A stretch of DNA of 64,000 nt from Flavobacterium cutihirudinis. Lineage in GTDB: Bacteria > Bacteroidota > Bacteroidia > Flavobacteriales > Flavobacteriaceae. Made by a program: the position numbers and the translations under genes. This document shows, piece by piece, positions 46,872-55,977 of the stretch. How positions within the stretch are numbered: the first letter of the stretch is position 1; every line of letters begins with the position of its first letter. The notes beneath the pieces were generated by a model that was not told where the DNA came from, made no database searches, and was given only the letters and a program-made list of their open reading frames with translations. The stretch covers positions 682,001-746,000 of the forward strand of contig NZ_QRDQ01000007.1 in NCBI RefSeq assembly GCF_003385895.1. Reading direction: 5' to 3'.

Positions 46872-49142
46872 ATGAAAAAACAATCTGCAAAAGCCATTTT
46901 AACCGCGGCTTTATTTTTTGGGATTTCCTCTGTATGGGCGCAACAAACTCCGTCAGCGCCGGCAGCAAATCCAGTAAATAATTATAATTATCATGATGCT
47001 TTCGGGCCGCATTTTTATACAAAAAATGGAACATCAACACGTGCAGCAAGTGGTCAGCCGGGAATTGAATACTGGCAAAATAGAGCCGATTACCAAATCA
47101 CGGCAAAATTAAATAATGCAACAAATGAAATTGTTGGAACAGATGAAATCACTTATACCAACAATAGCCCCGATAAATTAGGATTTCTTTGGTTGAATCT
47201 CGATCAGAATTTGTTTAAAAGTGATTCAAGAGGAAATGCGCTTATACCTTTGACAGGAAGCCGTAACGGAGCTCAAGGTCAGGTTTTTGATGGTGGAAAT
47301 AAAATTAAATCGGTTAAAGTTATTTCTGGCGGGAAAACTAAAACAGAAGTTGAAGCGAAATATATCATTACAGATACAAGAATGCAAATTTTTCTTCCGC
47401 AAGAATTGGCTGCAAAAGGAGGTTCTGTAAAAATTAAAATAGAATTCTCTTTCACTGCGCCATTTGAAGGCTCTGACAGAATGGGGGTTTTAGAAACTAA
47501 AAACGGAAAAATCTTTACAATTGCACAATGGTATCCACGTATGTGTGTTTATGATGATGTAAGAGGTTGGAATACCGCACCATATTTAGGAGCTTCTGAG
47601 TTTTATTTGGAATATGGTGATTTTGATGTAAAACTTACAGTTCCAGCAAATCATTTTGTAGTCGCTTCGGGAGAATTATTAAATGGCCAGGAAGTATTTT
47701 CTGCAGATCAATTTAAAAAGTATAAAGATGCTTCTAACAGTGATAAAACAGTAACAATTCGTTCTGCGGAAGAAGTAACTTCAACTGCAAACACAAATGC
47801 CGGAGCTGAAAAAACATGGCATTATAAAATCAAAAACGCACGTGATTTTTCTTGGGCATCTTCTCCAGCTTTTATTTTAGATGGAGCAAAAATTAACCTT
47901 CCAAGTGGTAAGAAATCGTTGGCATTATCTGCCTATCCAGTTGAAAGTGCTGGTCAGGGGGCTTACGGGCGTTCTACTGAATATGTAAAAGCTTCAATTG
48001 AACACTATTCAAAACAATGGTTTGAATATCCTTATCCAGCAGCAACAAACGTTGCAGGAAATGAGGGAGGAATGGAATATCCTGGAATTGTTTTCTGTGG
48101 ATGGAAATCTAAAGGACAAGATTTATGGGGAGTTACAGATCATGAATTTGGTCATATCTGGTTCCCGATGATAGTGGGGTCAAACGAAAGATTATTTGGC
48201 TGGATGGACGAAGGTTTCAATACGTTTATAAATTCATTAAGTACGGCGGCATTTAATAATGGCGAATACAAAGAAGAAAAAACGGATTTACACGAACAAG
48301 CAGAGCCATTTACAAGACCTGATTTGGAAACAATCATGAGCTCTCCTGATAATATGAAAGAAGGCAATATTGGTATGTTGTGCTACTTTAAACCAAGTGC
48401 AGGTTTAGTGATTTTAAGAGAACAGATTTTAGGTAAAGAACGTTTTGACACTGCTTTCAGAACTTATATTCAGCGTTGGGCTTACAAACATCCTCAACCA
48501 GATGATTTCTTTAGATCTATGGAAAATGTTGCAGGAGAGGATTTAAGCTGGTTCTGGAGAAGTTGGTATGTAAACAACTGGAGATTCGATCAAGGAATCA
48601 ACTCAATTAAATATGTAAAAAATGATCCTTCAAAAGGAGTAGTTATTACGGTTGAAAATTTTGATAAAATGCCAATGCCTATCGTTTTAGATGTTAAAAC
48701 TAAAAGCGGAAAAGTATCTAGAGTTAATATTCCTGTAGAGATTTGGCAAAGAAATAAATCATGGTCTTTCAAACACGATTCTACAGAGGAAATTGAAAGT
48801 ATTACTTTAGATCCGGATCATGTATTTCCTGATAATAACGAGTCAAATAATGTTTGGACTGCAGGGAAAGGTATAGTAGAAAAAGCTATTATTATCGATG
48901 GTTATTTAGGAAATTATACAACTACAAAATCTCCTTTGACAATTAATTTAGTTGACAAAAACAGTGTATTAACTGCTGAGCTTCCAAATTATCCAAGCTT
49001 TTCATTAGATCCTGTTGCAAATGAAAAAGATACATTCGAATCAGCAAGAGCAGGATTGAAATTTAAATTTAATGAAGCGAAAACTGGTTTTGATCTAACG
49101 TTTTCAGGTAATGGACAGGTAATGCAGTTCACTAAAAAATAA
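46872..49142 (+). CDS. M1 family metallopeptidase
   Basis: 756 residues. The ATG at 46872 begins a good signal peptide (cleavage near SVWAQ); the frame opens earlier at a TTG that would spoil it. Zinc site HEFGH (H424, E425, H428) with the third ligand E447, exactly the HExxH-x18-E pattern. An exopeptidase-like GGMEYPG motif precedes it. The N-terminal part is a beta-sandwich typical of M1. It is predicted to be exported and to remove N-terminal residues from peptides. A strong terminator follows. Confidence 0.95.
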   Translation: MKKQSAKAILTAALFFGISSVWAQQTPSAPAANPVNNYNYHDAFGPHFYTKNGTSTRAASGQPGIEYWQNRADYQITAKLNNATNEIVGTDEITYTNNSPDKLGFLWLNLDQNLFKSDSRGNALIPLTGSRNGAQGQVFDGGNKIKSVKVISGGKTKTEVEAKYIITDTRMQIFLPQELAAKGGSVKIKIEFSFTAPFEGSDRMGVLETKNGKIFTIAQWYPRMCVYDDVRGWNTAPYLGASEFYLEYGDFDVKLTVPANHFVVASGELLNGQEVFSADQFKKYKDASNSDKTVTIRSAEEVTSTANTNAGAEKTWHYKIKNARDFSWASSPAFILDGAKINLPSGKKSLALSAYPVESAGQGAYGRSTEYVKASIEHYSKQWFEYPYPAATNVAGNEGGMEYPGIVFCGWKSKGQDLWGVTDHEFGHIWFPMIVGSNERLFGWMDEGFNTFINSLSTAAFNNGEYKEEKTDLHEQAEPFTRPDLETIMSSPDNMKEGNIGMLCYFKPSAGLVILREQILGKERFDTAFRTYIQRWAYKHPQPDDFFRSMENVAGEDLSWFWRSWYVNNWRFDQGINSIKYVKNDPSKGVVITVENFDKMPMPIVLDVKTKSGKVSRVNIPVEIWQRNKSWSFKHDSTEEIESITLDPDHVFPDNNESNNVWTAGKGIVEKAIIIDGYLGNYTTTKSPLTINLVDKNSVLTAELPNYPSFSLDPVANEKDTFESARAGLKFKFNEAKTGFDLTFSGNGQVMQFTKK

Positions 49143-49165
49143 TTTTTTTAGACTGTAAAGTCTTC

Positions 49166-49202
49166 AAAGCCCGATAATTAATTAAATTATCGGGCTTTTT
49201 GT
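49166..49202 (+). terminator. Terminator after the M1 peptidase gene
   Basis: A perfect 14-bp stem (AAAGCCCGATAATT with AATTATCGGGCTTT, 5-nt loop) followed by T5. Confidence 0.96.
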
Positions 49203-49612
49203 TTTTGCCTATATTCACAAAACGTCAAAAAAATGTTAGATTTTTAATTTTTTGTTTTGTAAATAAAAAAAAGATGTACTTTTGCACCGATGAATAAAAT
49301 AAGTTTACATATAACTTCTTTGTCACGGACAAACTCACCGATTACTTCTCCCGAAGTACGGACGCTATCTCTATAGTGTTCACTGAGTTTTATAGCCGTA
49401 TATTTATTCATATCCCTTTTTCGTTTTGAAATCACATAATTTGTCCATTGGACAAACATATCCTAAAAGTATTTATTATTTTGTAAATTTTTGTTATCAA
49501 TCTTCTGATTTCGAGAATGTTACTTCTATTTTGCTTAATTTTATTGGATTCAATTCTGGATTTCAAGCTAAACAATATGCTTTAATTTTTAACTCTAACT
49601 TCAATTATTGAA
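49203..49612 (+). promoter_or_regulatory. Promoter and long leader of the arginine operon
   Basis: About 410 bp with no confident gene. TTTG (49256-49259) and TACTTTTG (49277-49284), spacer 17 nt, form a consensus promoter. Transcription would start close to an ATG at 49290 that opens a 28-codon frame (MNKISLHITSLSRTNSPITS..., stop at 49374-49376). Inside it lies a hairpin CCG-AT-TACTTC, loop TCCC, GAAGTA-CGG (49338-49361). A second hairpin, TTTGTCC/GGACAAA, lies further down near 49440-49456. A 60-codon frame without an ATG (49426-49611) runs up to 1 bp before the GNAT gene. A leader of over 300 nt in front of an amino-acid operon suggests attenuation or a metabolite-sensing RNA; I cannot match it to a known riboswitch. 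Confidence 0.55.
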
Positions 49613-50260
49613 ATGAAGATCTCTATTGTTGTTACCCAGGAAGAACATTTCAAATTCGCACAAGAAATATGCGATACGATAGAATCATCTGCCTTGTTAA
49701 GAGGTACGGGGATTGCTAAAAGAACTCCTGAGTATATTCAGAAAAAAATGTCGAATGGTGATGCGATGATTGCTCTGGCAGACGGGAAATTTGCAGGTTT
49801 TTGTTATATCGAAAGCTGGCAACACGGAAAATTCGTGGCACATTCGGGGTTAATTGTACATCCAGACTATAGAAGTTTAGGTTTGGCCAAAAAGATAAAA
49901 TCTAAAGTTTTTGACTATTCTTTGCAAAGATACCCAGACGCTAAAATTTTCGGAATTACAACTGGTTTGGCTGTAATGAAAATCAATTCGGATTTAGGAT
50001 ACAAACCTGTTCCTTTTTCAGAATTAACAACCGATCCAAGTTTTTGGGCAGGCTGTAAAACCTGTACGAACTTCCCAATTTTGCAAAGCAAAGAAAACAA
50101 AATGTGTCTTTGTACCGGAATGTTATACGATCCAAAAGAAAAACAAAAAACACCGCCAAGACATCCTTTTAACGAGGCTGTTTTAAGCAGACTTAAAAAA
50201 ATCAAACAGGCTTTATTCTTAAACAAAATATTGTCATTTATTTTTTTATTCAAAATTTAA
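49613..50260 (+). CDS. GNAT acetyltransferase, candidate N-acylglutamate synthase
   Basis: 215 residues. The GNAT core has HSGLIVHPDYRSLGLAKKIK, the acetyl-CoA loop, followed by ITTGLAVMKINSDLGY. After the core comes a four-cysteine cluster (C148, C151, C165, C167: CKTC ... CLC) that could bind a metal. It is the first gene of the arginine operon, 54 bp before argG. No other argA or argJ is present in the operon, so the most economical role is the first step, acylation of glutamate. Whether it uses acetyl- or succinyl-CoA cannot be seen. The family call is firm; the pathway role is inferred from context. Confidence 0.85.
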   Translation: MKISIVVTQEEHFKFAQEICDTIESSALLRGTGIAKRTPEYIQKKMSNGDAMIALADGKFAGFCYIESWQHGKFVAHSGLIVHPDYRSLGLAKKIKSKVFDYSLQRYPDAKIFGITTGLAVMKINSDLGYKPVPFSELTTDPSFWAGCKTCTNFPILQSKENKMCLCTGMLYDPKEKQKTPPRHPFNEAVLSRLKKIKQALFLNKILSFIFLFKI

Positions 50261-50314
50261 TAAAAAGAAATCTCAAACTGCTACATACGAAAGTATTAGC
50301 CAAAATTATAAAAA

Positions 50315-51508
50315 ATGAAAAAAGTAGTATTAGCTTATAGCGGAGGATTAGATACCTCGTATTGTTTGAAATATTTAAAAAATGAAAAAGGATACGAAGT
50401 TCACACTGTACTTGTTGACACAGGAGGATTTTCTGCTGAAGAATTAACAGCTATTGAAAAAAGAGCTTATGAGTTAGGAAGTGCACAACACGCCAACTTA
50501 ACTATTTTAGATAAATATTACGATAAAGCTATAAAATACCTGATTTTCGGAAATGTATTAAAAAACAATACTTATCCGTTATCAGTAAGTGCAGAGCGTG
50601 TTTTTCAAGCAATTGAAGCTATAAAATATGCAAAAAAAGTAGGGGCAACTGCAATTGCACACGGAAGTACAGGTGCTGGAAACGATCAAATTCGTTTTGA
50701 TTTAATTTTTCAAACTATTGCTCCAGAAATCGAAATTATTACTCCAATTAGAGATTTAAAATTATCAAGACAAGAAGAAGTTGATTATTTAGCTCAAAAC
50801 GGAGTTCACTATTCTTGGGAAAAAGCACAATATTCTATCAATAAAGGACTTTGGGGAACAAGTGTTGGAGGAAAAGAAACTTTAACTTCTAGTCAGCCAT
50901 TGCCAAGTGAAGCTTATCCTTCACAATTACAAAAAGAAGGTGAAGAAAAAGTAACACTTCATTTTGAACAAGGAGAATTAGTTGGTTTAAACGGAAAAAC
51001 AGATAAACCATCAAACAATATTGTAGCTCTTGAAAAATTGGCAAGTGCTTACGCAATTGGTAGAGATATTCACGTTGGAGATACTATTATTGGAATTAAG
51101 GGAAGAGTTGGTTTTGAAGCTGCAGCTCCGTTAATTATCATAAAAGCACACCATTTATTAGAGAAACACACTCTTGGAAAATGGCAACAATATTGGAAAG
51201 AGCAATTAGGTAACTGGTATGGAATGTTATTTCACGAAGGTCAGTTCTTAGATCCAGTAATGAGAAATATTGAAACTTTCTTGCAAGACACTCAAAAAAC
51301 AGTAAACGGAACCGTAACAGTTTCATTAAAACCATATCATTTCTCACTTGACGGAATCGAATCTGAAAATGATTTAATGAACACAGGCTTCGGTCAATAC
51401 GGAGAAATGAACAATGCTTGGACATCTGAAGATGCGAAAGGATTTATTAAGATTTTAGGAAATGCTCAAAACATCTTTTCATCTGTAAATCAATTAGATC
51501 ATGATTAA
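50315..51508 (+). CDS. argG: Argininosuccinate synthase
   Basis: 397 residues. It joins citrulline and aspartate with ATP. The P-loop AYSGGLDTSYC is at residues 6-16; AHGSTGAGNDQIRFD binds ATP and citrulline. It follows the GNAT gene and overlaps argC by 8 bp, which indicates translational coupling. Confidence 0.98.
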   Translation: MKKVVLAYSGGLDTSYCLKYLKNEKGYEVHTVLVDTGGFSAEELTAIEKRAYELGSAQHANLTILDKYYDKAIKYLIFGNVLKNNTYPLSVSAERVFQAIEAIKYAKKVGATAIAHGSTGAGNDQIRFDLIFQTIAPEIEIITPIRDLKLSRQEEVDYLAQNGVHYSWEKAQYSINKGLWGTSVGGKETLTSSQPLPSEAYPSQLQKEGEEKVTLHFEQGELVGLNGKTDKPSNNIVALEKLASAYAIGRDIHVGDTIIGIKGRVGFEAAAPLIIIKAHHLLEKHTLGKWQQYWKEQLGNWYGMLFHEGQFLDPVMRNIETFLQDTQKTVNGTVTVSLKPYHFSLDGIESENDLMNTGFGQYGEMNNAWTSEDAKGFIKILGNAQNIFSSVNQLDHD

Positions 51509-52478
51509 TGTCGGAATTATTGGTGGTTCGGGTTACACGGCCGGAGAACTCATCAGAATTTTAATGTTTCACCCAAAAGTAAACATCGATTTTGTTTACA
51601 GTACCACAAATGCAGGGAAACCACTATCTGTGGCACATCAAGATTTGATGGGTGATATAGAAATGAATTTTACTGATGAAATTAATCCTGACGTAAATGT
51701 TGTTTTCTTATGTTTAGGACACGGAAAATCGATTTCATTTTTGAAAGAAAATCAGTTTGCAAGTCATACCAAAATCATCGATTTAGGAAATGATTTCAGA
51801 CTGAATAAAGACGCTCATTTCGAAGGAAAAGATTTTATTTACGGATTGCCTGAAATCAATAAAGCCGAAATCAAAAAAGCAAATTATATCGCAAATCCAG
51901 GTTGTTTCGCAACTGCTATTCAGTTGGCTTTATTGCCTTTAGCAAAACATAATTTGTTGAATAATGATGTTCATATTAATGCAACAACCGGAAGTACAGG
52001 AGCAGGAGTAAGTCTTTCAGAAACTTCTCATTTCAGCTGGAGAAACAACAATATGTCGCATTATAAAGCTTTTGAACACCAACATTTAGGAGAAATTGGA
52101 GAAAGTTTAGTTCAGTTGCAAGACGATTTTGACAGCGAACTGCTTTTTATTCCGAATAGAGGAGATTTCCCAAGAGGAATTTTTGCAACGCTATATACAT
52201 TGTGCGATGACAGTTTGGAGCAATTGGTTGCTAAATACGAAGATTTCTATAAAGATCAACCTTTCGTAACCATAACCACAACAAACATCAACATGAAACA
52301 AGTAGTGCAAACGAATAAATGTATTATTAGTTTATTGAAAAAAGGAAACCGGGTTCTCATTACATCAATTATCGATAACTTAACCAAAGGTGCTTCAGGA
52401 CAAGCAATTCAAAATATGAATTTAATGTTCGGTTTAGAAGAAACCACAGGTTTACATTTGAAACCAAGCGGATTTTAG
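51501..52478 (+). CDS. argC: N-acetyl-gamma-glutamyl-phosphate reductase
   Basis: 325 residues. It reduces N-acyl-glutamyl phosphate to the semialdehyde with NADPH. The Rossmann motif GIIGGSGYTAGELIRIL opens the protein; the catalytic cysteine is in ANPGCFATAI. The start overlaps argG by 8 bp. An 81-bp spacer of inverted word repeats separates it from argD. Confidence 0.97.
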   Translation: MINVGIIGGSGYTAGELIRILMFHPKVNIDFVYSTTNAGKPLSVAHQDLMGDIEMNFTDEINPDVNVVFLCLGHGKSISFLKENQFASHTKIIDLGNDFRLNKDAHFEGKDFIYGLPEINKAEIKKANYIANPGCFATAIQLALLPLAKHNLLNNDVHINATTGSTGAGVSLSETSHFSWRNNNMSHYKAFEHQHLGEIGESLVQLQDDFDSELLFIPNRGDFPRGIFATLYTLCDDSLEQLVAKYEDFYKDQPFVTITTTNINMKQVVQTNKCIISLLKKGNRVLITSIIDNLTKGASGQAIQNMNLMFGLEETTGLHLKPSGF

Positions 52479-52559
52479 ATTGTTGGTTAACCGTTTAATC
52501 GTTAATTTCGGTTAATCGATTAAACAAATCAACGATTAAACAATTAAACAAAACAAAAA
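52479..52559 (+). repeat. Word-repeat spacer A (argC-argD)
   Basis: Built from TTAATCG and its inverse CGATTAA. GTTTAATCGTT (52493-52503) pairs perfectly with AACGATTAAAC (52531-52541). The block 52517-52539 is identical over 23 bp to 55936-55958 in the proB-argF' spacer, and 52493-52524 matches 55850-55880 except for one base. Confidence 0.85.
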
Positions 52560-53693
52560 ATGAATTTATTCAACGTTTACCCATTATACGACATAACTCC
52601 AGTAAAAGCAGTAGATTGTACAATCATTGACGACAAAGGAGTAGAATACTTAGATTTATACAGCGGACATGGTGTGATTTCTATTGGACACACGCAGCCG
52701 GATTATGTAGCAAAACTTAAAAATCAAATAGATCATTTAGGTTTTTATTCAAATGCAATTCAGAATCCTTTGCAGGTTGAATTGGCTCAAAAATTAGGAA
52801 AACTTTCTGGTCTTGAAGATTATGAATTGTTTTTATGCAGTTCTGGTGCTGAGGCGAATGAAAATGCTTTAAAATTAGCTTCTTTCCATAACGGAAAATC
52901 AAGAGTTGTGGCTTTTGATAATTCTTTCCATGGAAGAACTTCTGCAGCTGTTGCTGTCACAGATAATAAAAAAATAGTTGCGCCAATTAATGCACAGCAA
53001 GTTGTTACTTTTTTACCTTTAAATCAAATCGAGTTAGTTGAAGCTGAATTGGCTAAAGGTGATGTTACAGCAGTGATTATCGAAGGAATTCAGGGAGTTG
53101 GAGGTTTAGATCAAGGAACAACTGAGTTTTTCCAGGCTTTAGAAAAAGCATGTAAAAAACACGATGCGGTTTTGATTTTAGACGAAGTACAATCAGGATA
53201 CGGAAGAAGCGGAAAATTCTTTGCTTTCCAACATCACGAAATCAATGCTGATATTATTTCCGTTGCAAAAGGAATGGGGAATGGATTCCCTGTTGGAGCG
53301 ATTTTGATTTCTCCAAAATTCGAAGCAAGTTTCGGATTATTAGGAACTACTTTCGGTGGAAGCCATTTATCTTGTGCAGCAGGAATTGCGGTTTTAGATG
53401 TAATCGAAAAATTAGATTTACAGAAAAATGTAAACGAAGTTTATGAATATTTCTTAGAAAAAATCAAAGAAGTTGAAGGAATCAAACAAGTAAAAGGAAA
53501 AGGATTAATGCTTGGAGTTGAGTTTGATTTTGATGTAGCGGCTTTAAGAAAGAAATTAATCATCGAAAAACACATTTTTACAGGAAGCGCGAACAATAAA
53601 AATCTATTAAGAATTTTACCGCCATTAACTGTGAAAAAAGCAGATATCGATACGTTTGTAAAAGCTTTAAAAGAAAGTTTAGAAGAACTATAA
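52560..53693 (+). CDS. argD: Acetylornithine-type aminotransferase
   Basis: 377 residues, class III PLP aminotransferase. It converts N-acyl-glutamate semialdehyde to N-acyl-ornithine. SSGAEANENALKLAS binds PLP phosphate; VLILDEVQSGYGRSG is the conserved core; the Schiff-base lysine is in ISVAKGMGNGFPVGA. Position between argC and proA makes arginine synthesis the role, although it could also handle succinylated substrates. Confidence 0.95.
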   Translation: MNLFNVYPLYDITPVKAVDCTIIDDKGVEYLDLYSGHGVISIGHTQPDYVAKLKNQIDHLGFYSNAIQNPLQVELAQKLGKLSGLEDYELFLCSSGAEANENALKLASFHNGKSRVVAFDNSFHGRTSAAVAVTDNKKIVAPINAQQVVTFLPLNQIELVEAELAKGDVTAVIIEGIQGVGGLDQGTTEFFQALEKACKKHDAVLILDEVQSGYGRSGKFFAFQHHEINADIISVAKGMGNGFPVGAILISPKFEASFGLLGTTFGGSHLSCAAGIAVLDVIEKLDLQKNVNEVYEYFLEKIKEVEGIKQVKGKGLMLGVEFDFDVAALRKKLIIEKHIFTGSANNKNLLRILPPLTVKKADIDTFVKALKESLEEL

Positions 53694-53782
53694 TGTTAAT
53701 TTGTTTAATCGTTTAATTGACTAAACGAATTACCGATTAACCAGTTAAACGATTAAACCAACTAACCAATTAAACCAAAAAA
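53694..53782 (+). repeat. Word-repeat spacer B (argD-proA)
   Basis: A perfect 14-bp inverted repeat: GTTTAATCGTTTAA (53703-53716) and TTAAACGATTAAAC (53745-53758). The remainder is made of TTAATT/AATTAA/CCAATTAAACC words. The same TTAATCG word is used in the argC-argD and proB-argF' spacers. Confidence 0.85.
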
Positions 53783-54976
53783 ATGAAACCATTATCAATT
53801 GAAATACGCAATGCAGTTTTGCGGTCTATGGCAAAGCTGGTCGAGCAGGAGCGGAATGAGATAATCCTAACCAATCAGGAAGATCTTGCTGATTACGACG
53901 GCTCTGATTTAGCTATGGAAGAACGCTTAAAAGTAGATGATAAAAAAGTCGACGAAATGATTTTATCATTAAACCAATTGGCTTCTCAGGAAGATCCCGT
54001 TGGCGTTGAGCGTTTTCATTTTACACATGATAATGGAATAAAAGTTATAAATAAAACAGCCGCTTTTGGAACGATTTTGATTATTTACGAGTCTCGTCCA
54101 GACGTTACAATTGAAGCAGGTGGAATCGCTTTTAAATCCGGAAATAAGATTTTATTAAAAGGAGGAAAAGAATCTTTAAAATCAAACTTAAAAATCGTAA
54201 GTCTTTGGCACAAAGCTTTGGAAGAAAACGGAGTTTCAAAAGACTGGGTTGAATATCTGAATTACAACAGAACAGAAACTCAGGCTTTTTTAGAAAAACC
54301 AACTCAAAAAGTTGATTTAATAGTTCCAAGAGGCGGAGAAAAATTAATTGAATTTGTAAAAGCGCACGCAACCTGTCCAGTTATAGTAAGCGGGCGAGGA
54401 AATAATTTTGTTTACGTTCATGAAGATGCGGATACAGATTTAGCTTTAAAAGTAATTTTAAATGCTAAAACAGCTAAAATTTCGGCTTGTAATGCCTTAG
54501 ATAAAGTTTTAATTGATTCGAAATTGCCAAATTTTGAAGGTTTTACTGCCATGCTGATTGAAGCCTTAATTGAAGCAAAAGTTGAAGTTATTGTAGATCA
54601 ATCTTTAGCAAATTTTGAAAATACCAAAACGTTACAAAACGAAGATATTTGGTACGAAGAGTTTTTAGATTATAAAATTGTAATTGGAACAATTGATTCT
54701 CAGGAACATGCCATTGATATGATTAATAAATACTGCGGAGGACATTCTGCAGCAATTATTACCAGAGATAATGAAGTAGCACAGCAATTTATGGAATCGA
54801 TCGATGCTGCAGCGGTGTACCAAAATGCATCAACTCGTTTCACAGACGGTGGACAATTTGGGCTCGGAGGAGAATTAGCGATAAGCACCGATAAATTGCA
54901 TCAACGTGGTCCAATTGGTCTTCAGCATTTGGTAACGAACAAATGGTACGTTTACGGAGAAGGACAAGTTAGGTAA
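53783..54976 (+). CDS. proA: Glutamate-5-semialdehyde dehydrogenase
   Basis: 397 residues. It reduces glutamyl phosphate to the semialdehyde in proline synthesis. IIYESRPDVTIEAGGIAFKSGN and VSGRGNNFVYV are family motifs; the catalytic cysteine is in KISACNALDKVL; the C-terminal stretch TRFTDGGQFGLGGELAIST is typical. It lies with proB inside the arginine operon. Confidence 0.97.
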   Translation: MKPLSIEIRNAVLRSMAKLVEQERNEIILTNQEDLADYDGSDLAMEERLKVDDKKVDEMILSLNQLASQEDPVGVERFHFTHDNGIKVINKTAAFGTILIIYESRPDVTIEAGGIAFKSGNKILLKGGKESLKSNLKIVSLWHKALEENGVSKDWVEYLNYNRTETQAFLEKPTQKVDLIVPRGGEKLIEFVKAHATCPVIVSGRGNNFVYVHEDADTDLALKVILNAKTAKISACNALDKVLIDSKLPNFEGFTAMLIEALIEAKVEVIVDQSLANFENTKTLQNEDIWYEEFLDYKIVIGTIDSQEHAIDMINKYCGGHSAAIITRDNEVAQQFMESIDAAAVYQNASTRFTDGGQFGLGGELAISTDKLHQRGPIGLQHLVTNKWYVYGEGQVR

Positions 54977-55075
54977 TTGAGAGAATGTGAAAATTGAGGC
55001 AATTAGATAATTAGAAAATTCTAAGAGAAAAACTTAGAATCTCAGCATCTTAGAACCTTAGCACCTTTAAAAAAA
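54977..55075 (+). repeat. Word-repeat spacer C (proA-proB)
   Basis: Words of the type CTTAGAATCT and CTTAGCACC. ATTCTAAG (55018-55025) pairs with CTTAGAAT (55033-55040) over a 7-nt loop. The left half is made of AATTAGATAATTAGAAAAT units. Confidence 0.7.
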
Positions 55076-55837
55076 ATGGCAAAAAAACGGATTTTATTAA
55101 AAATAGGAAGTAATACTTTAACCAAAGAAACCAATCATATTTCGCGGGGAAAGATTGAAGACCTCGGAATACAGATTGCAGCTTTAAACGACGAATATGA
55201 ATTTATCATAGTGAGTTCAGGAGCAATTGCAGCAGCAAAACAATTTGTAAAGCTTGACAATCAAGATAAAGATGTTTTTGTGAAGCAGGCTTTGGCTTCT
55301 ATTGGACAACCTCATTTAATGCGGATTTACAATGAAAATTTTAAGGATTTAGGATTGAATACTTCGCAGTGTTTACTTTCTTATTCTGATTTTGAAAAAG
55401 AGCAAACCAAGAAGAACATTGTAAATACGATTAATGTATTAGTTAAAAACAATTACATTCCAATTATCAATGAAAATGATACCGTTGCCACAGATGAGAT
55501 TCGGTTTGGAGATAATGATAAATTAGCAGCTTTAACGGCTGTTCTTTTAAATGTTGATATTCTGATAATTGCGACGAATACAAACGGAATTTATACGAAA
55601 AATTCTATTCATGATGAAGTTCCGGAAACAATCAAATTGGTAAATGATTTGAAGTCGCTTGAAAAAGAAATCGGCGAATCAAAATCATCACACGGAACAG
55701 GAGGAATGCAGTCTAAAATAGAAGCAGCAGCAATTTCAAAAGCAGCAAATATCGAAACCTGGATTGTAAATGGACTGAATGATAATTTTATTCTAAAGGC
55801 ATTAAAGGACGAAATTCCGTTTACGAAAATCGTGTAA
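55076..55837 (+). CDS. proB: Glutamate 5-kinase (no PUA domain)
   Basis: 253 residues. It phosphorylates glutamate as the first step of proline synthesis. LLKIGSNTLTK opens the amino-acid kinase fold; VSSGAIAAAK, INENDTVATDEIRFGDND and HGTGGMQSKIEAA are the ATP and glutamate sites. It ends after the kinase domain, without the C-terminal PUA domain of E. coli ProB; short forms are known. It pairs with proA. Confidence 0.95.
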   Translation: MAKKRILLKIGSNTLTKETNHISRGKIEDLGIQIAALNDEYEFIIVSSGAIAAAKQFVKLDNQDKDVFVKQALASIGQPHLMRIYNENFKDLGLNTSQCLLSYSDFEKEQTKKNIVNTINVLVKNNYIPIINENDTVATDEIRFGDNDKLAALTAVLLNVDILIIATNTNGIYTKNSIHDEVPETIKLVNDLKSLEKEIGESKSSHGTGGMQSKIEAAAISKAANIETWIVNGLNDNFILKALKDEIPFTKIV

Positions 55838-55977
55838 AAAGGTTTAATTGTTTAATCGTTAATTCGGTTAATCGATTAAAAAAAGAACATAAAAAACAAA
55901 AATGGATAGAAGTTAGATTTGTTTAAGTATCAAAACGATTAAACAAATCAACGATTAACCGATTAAACAAAAAGACA
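55838..55977 (+). repeat. Word-repeat spacer D (proB-argF')
   Basis: 140 bp. The left part (55850-55880) and right part (55936-55958) match the two halves of spacer A almost exactly, but here about 55 bp of unrelated AT-rich DNA lies between them. The two parts are inverted with respect to each other and can pair (GTTTAATCG with CGATTAAAC). Confidence 0.8.

Noticed and set aside
49244..49459. Minus-strand frame across the arginine leader
   Set aside because: Runs against the consensus promoter and the leader hairpin and shows no protein-like pattern.
49426..49611. Open frame ending 1 bp before the GNAT gene
   Set aside because: Begins only with TTG, composition is Phe/Asn/Tyr-rich as expected from AT-rich leader, no motif; more likely part of the untranslated leader.
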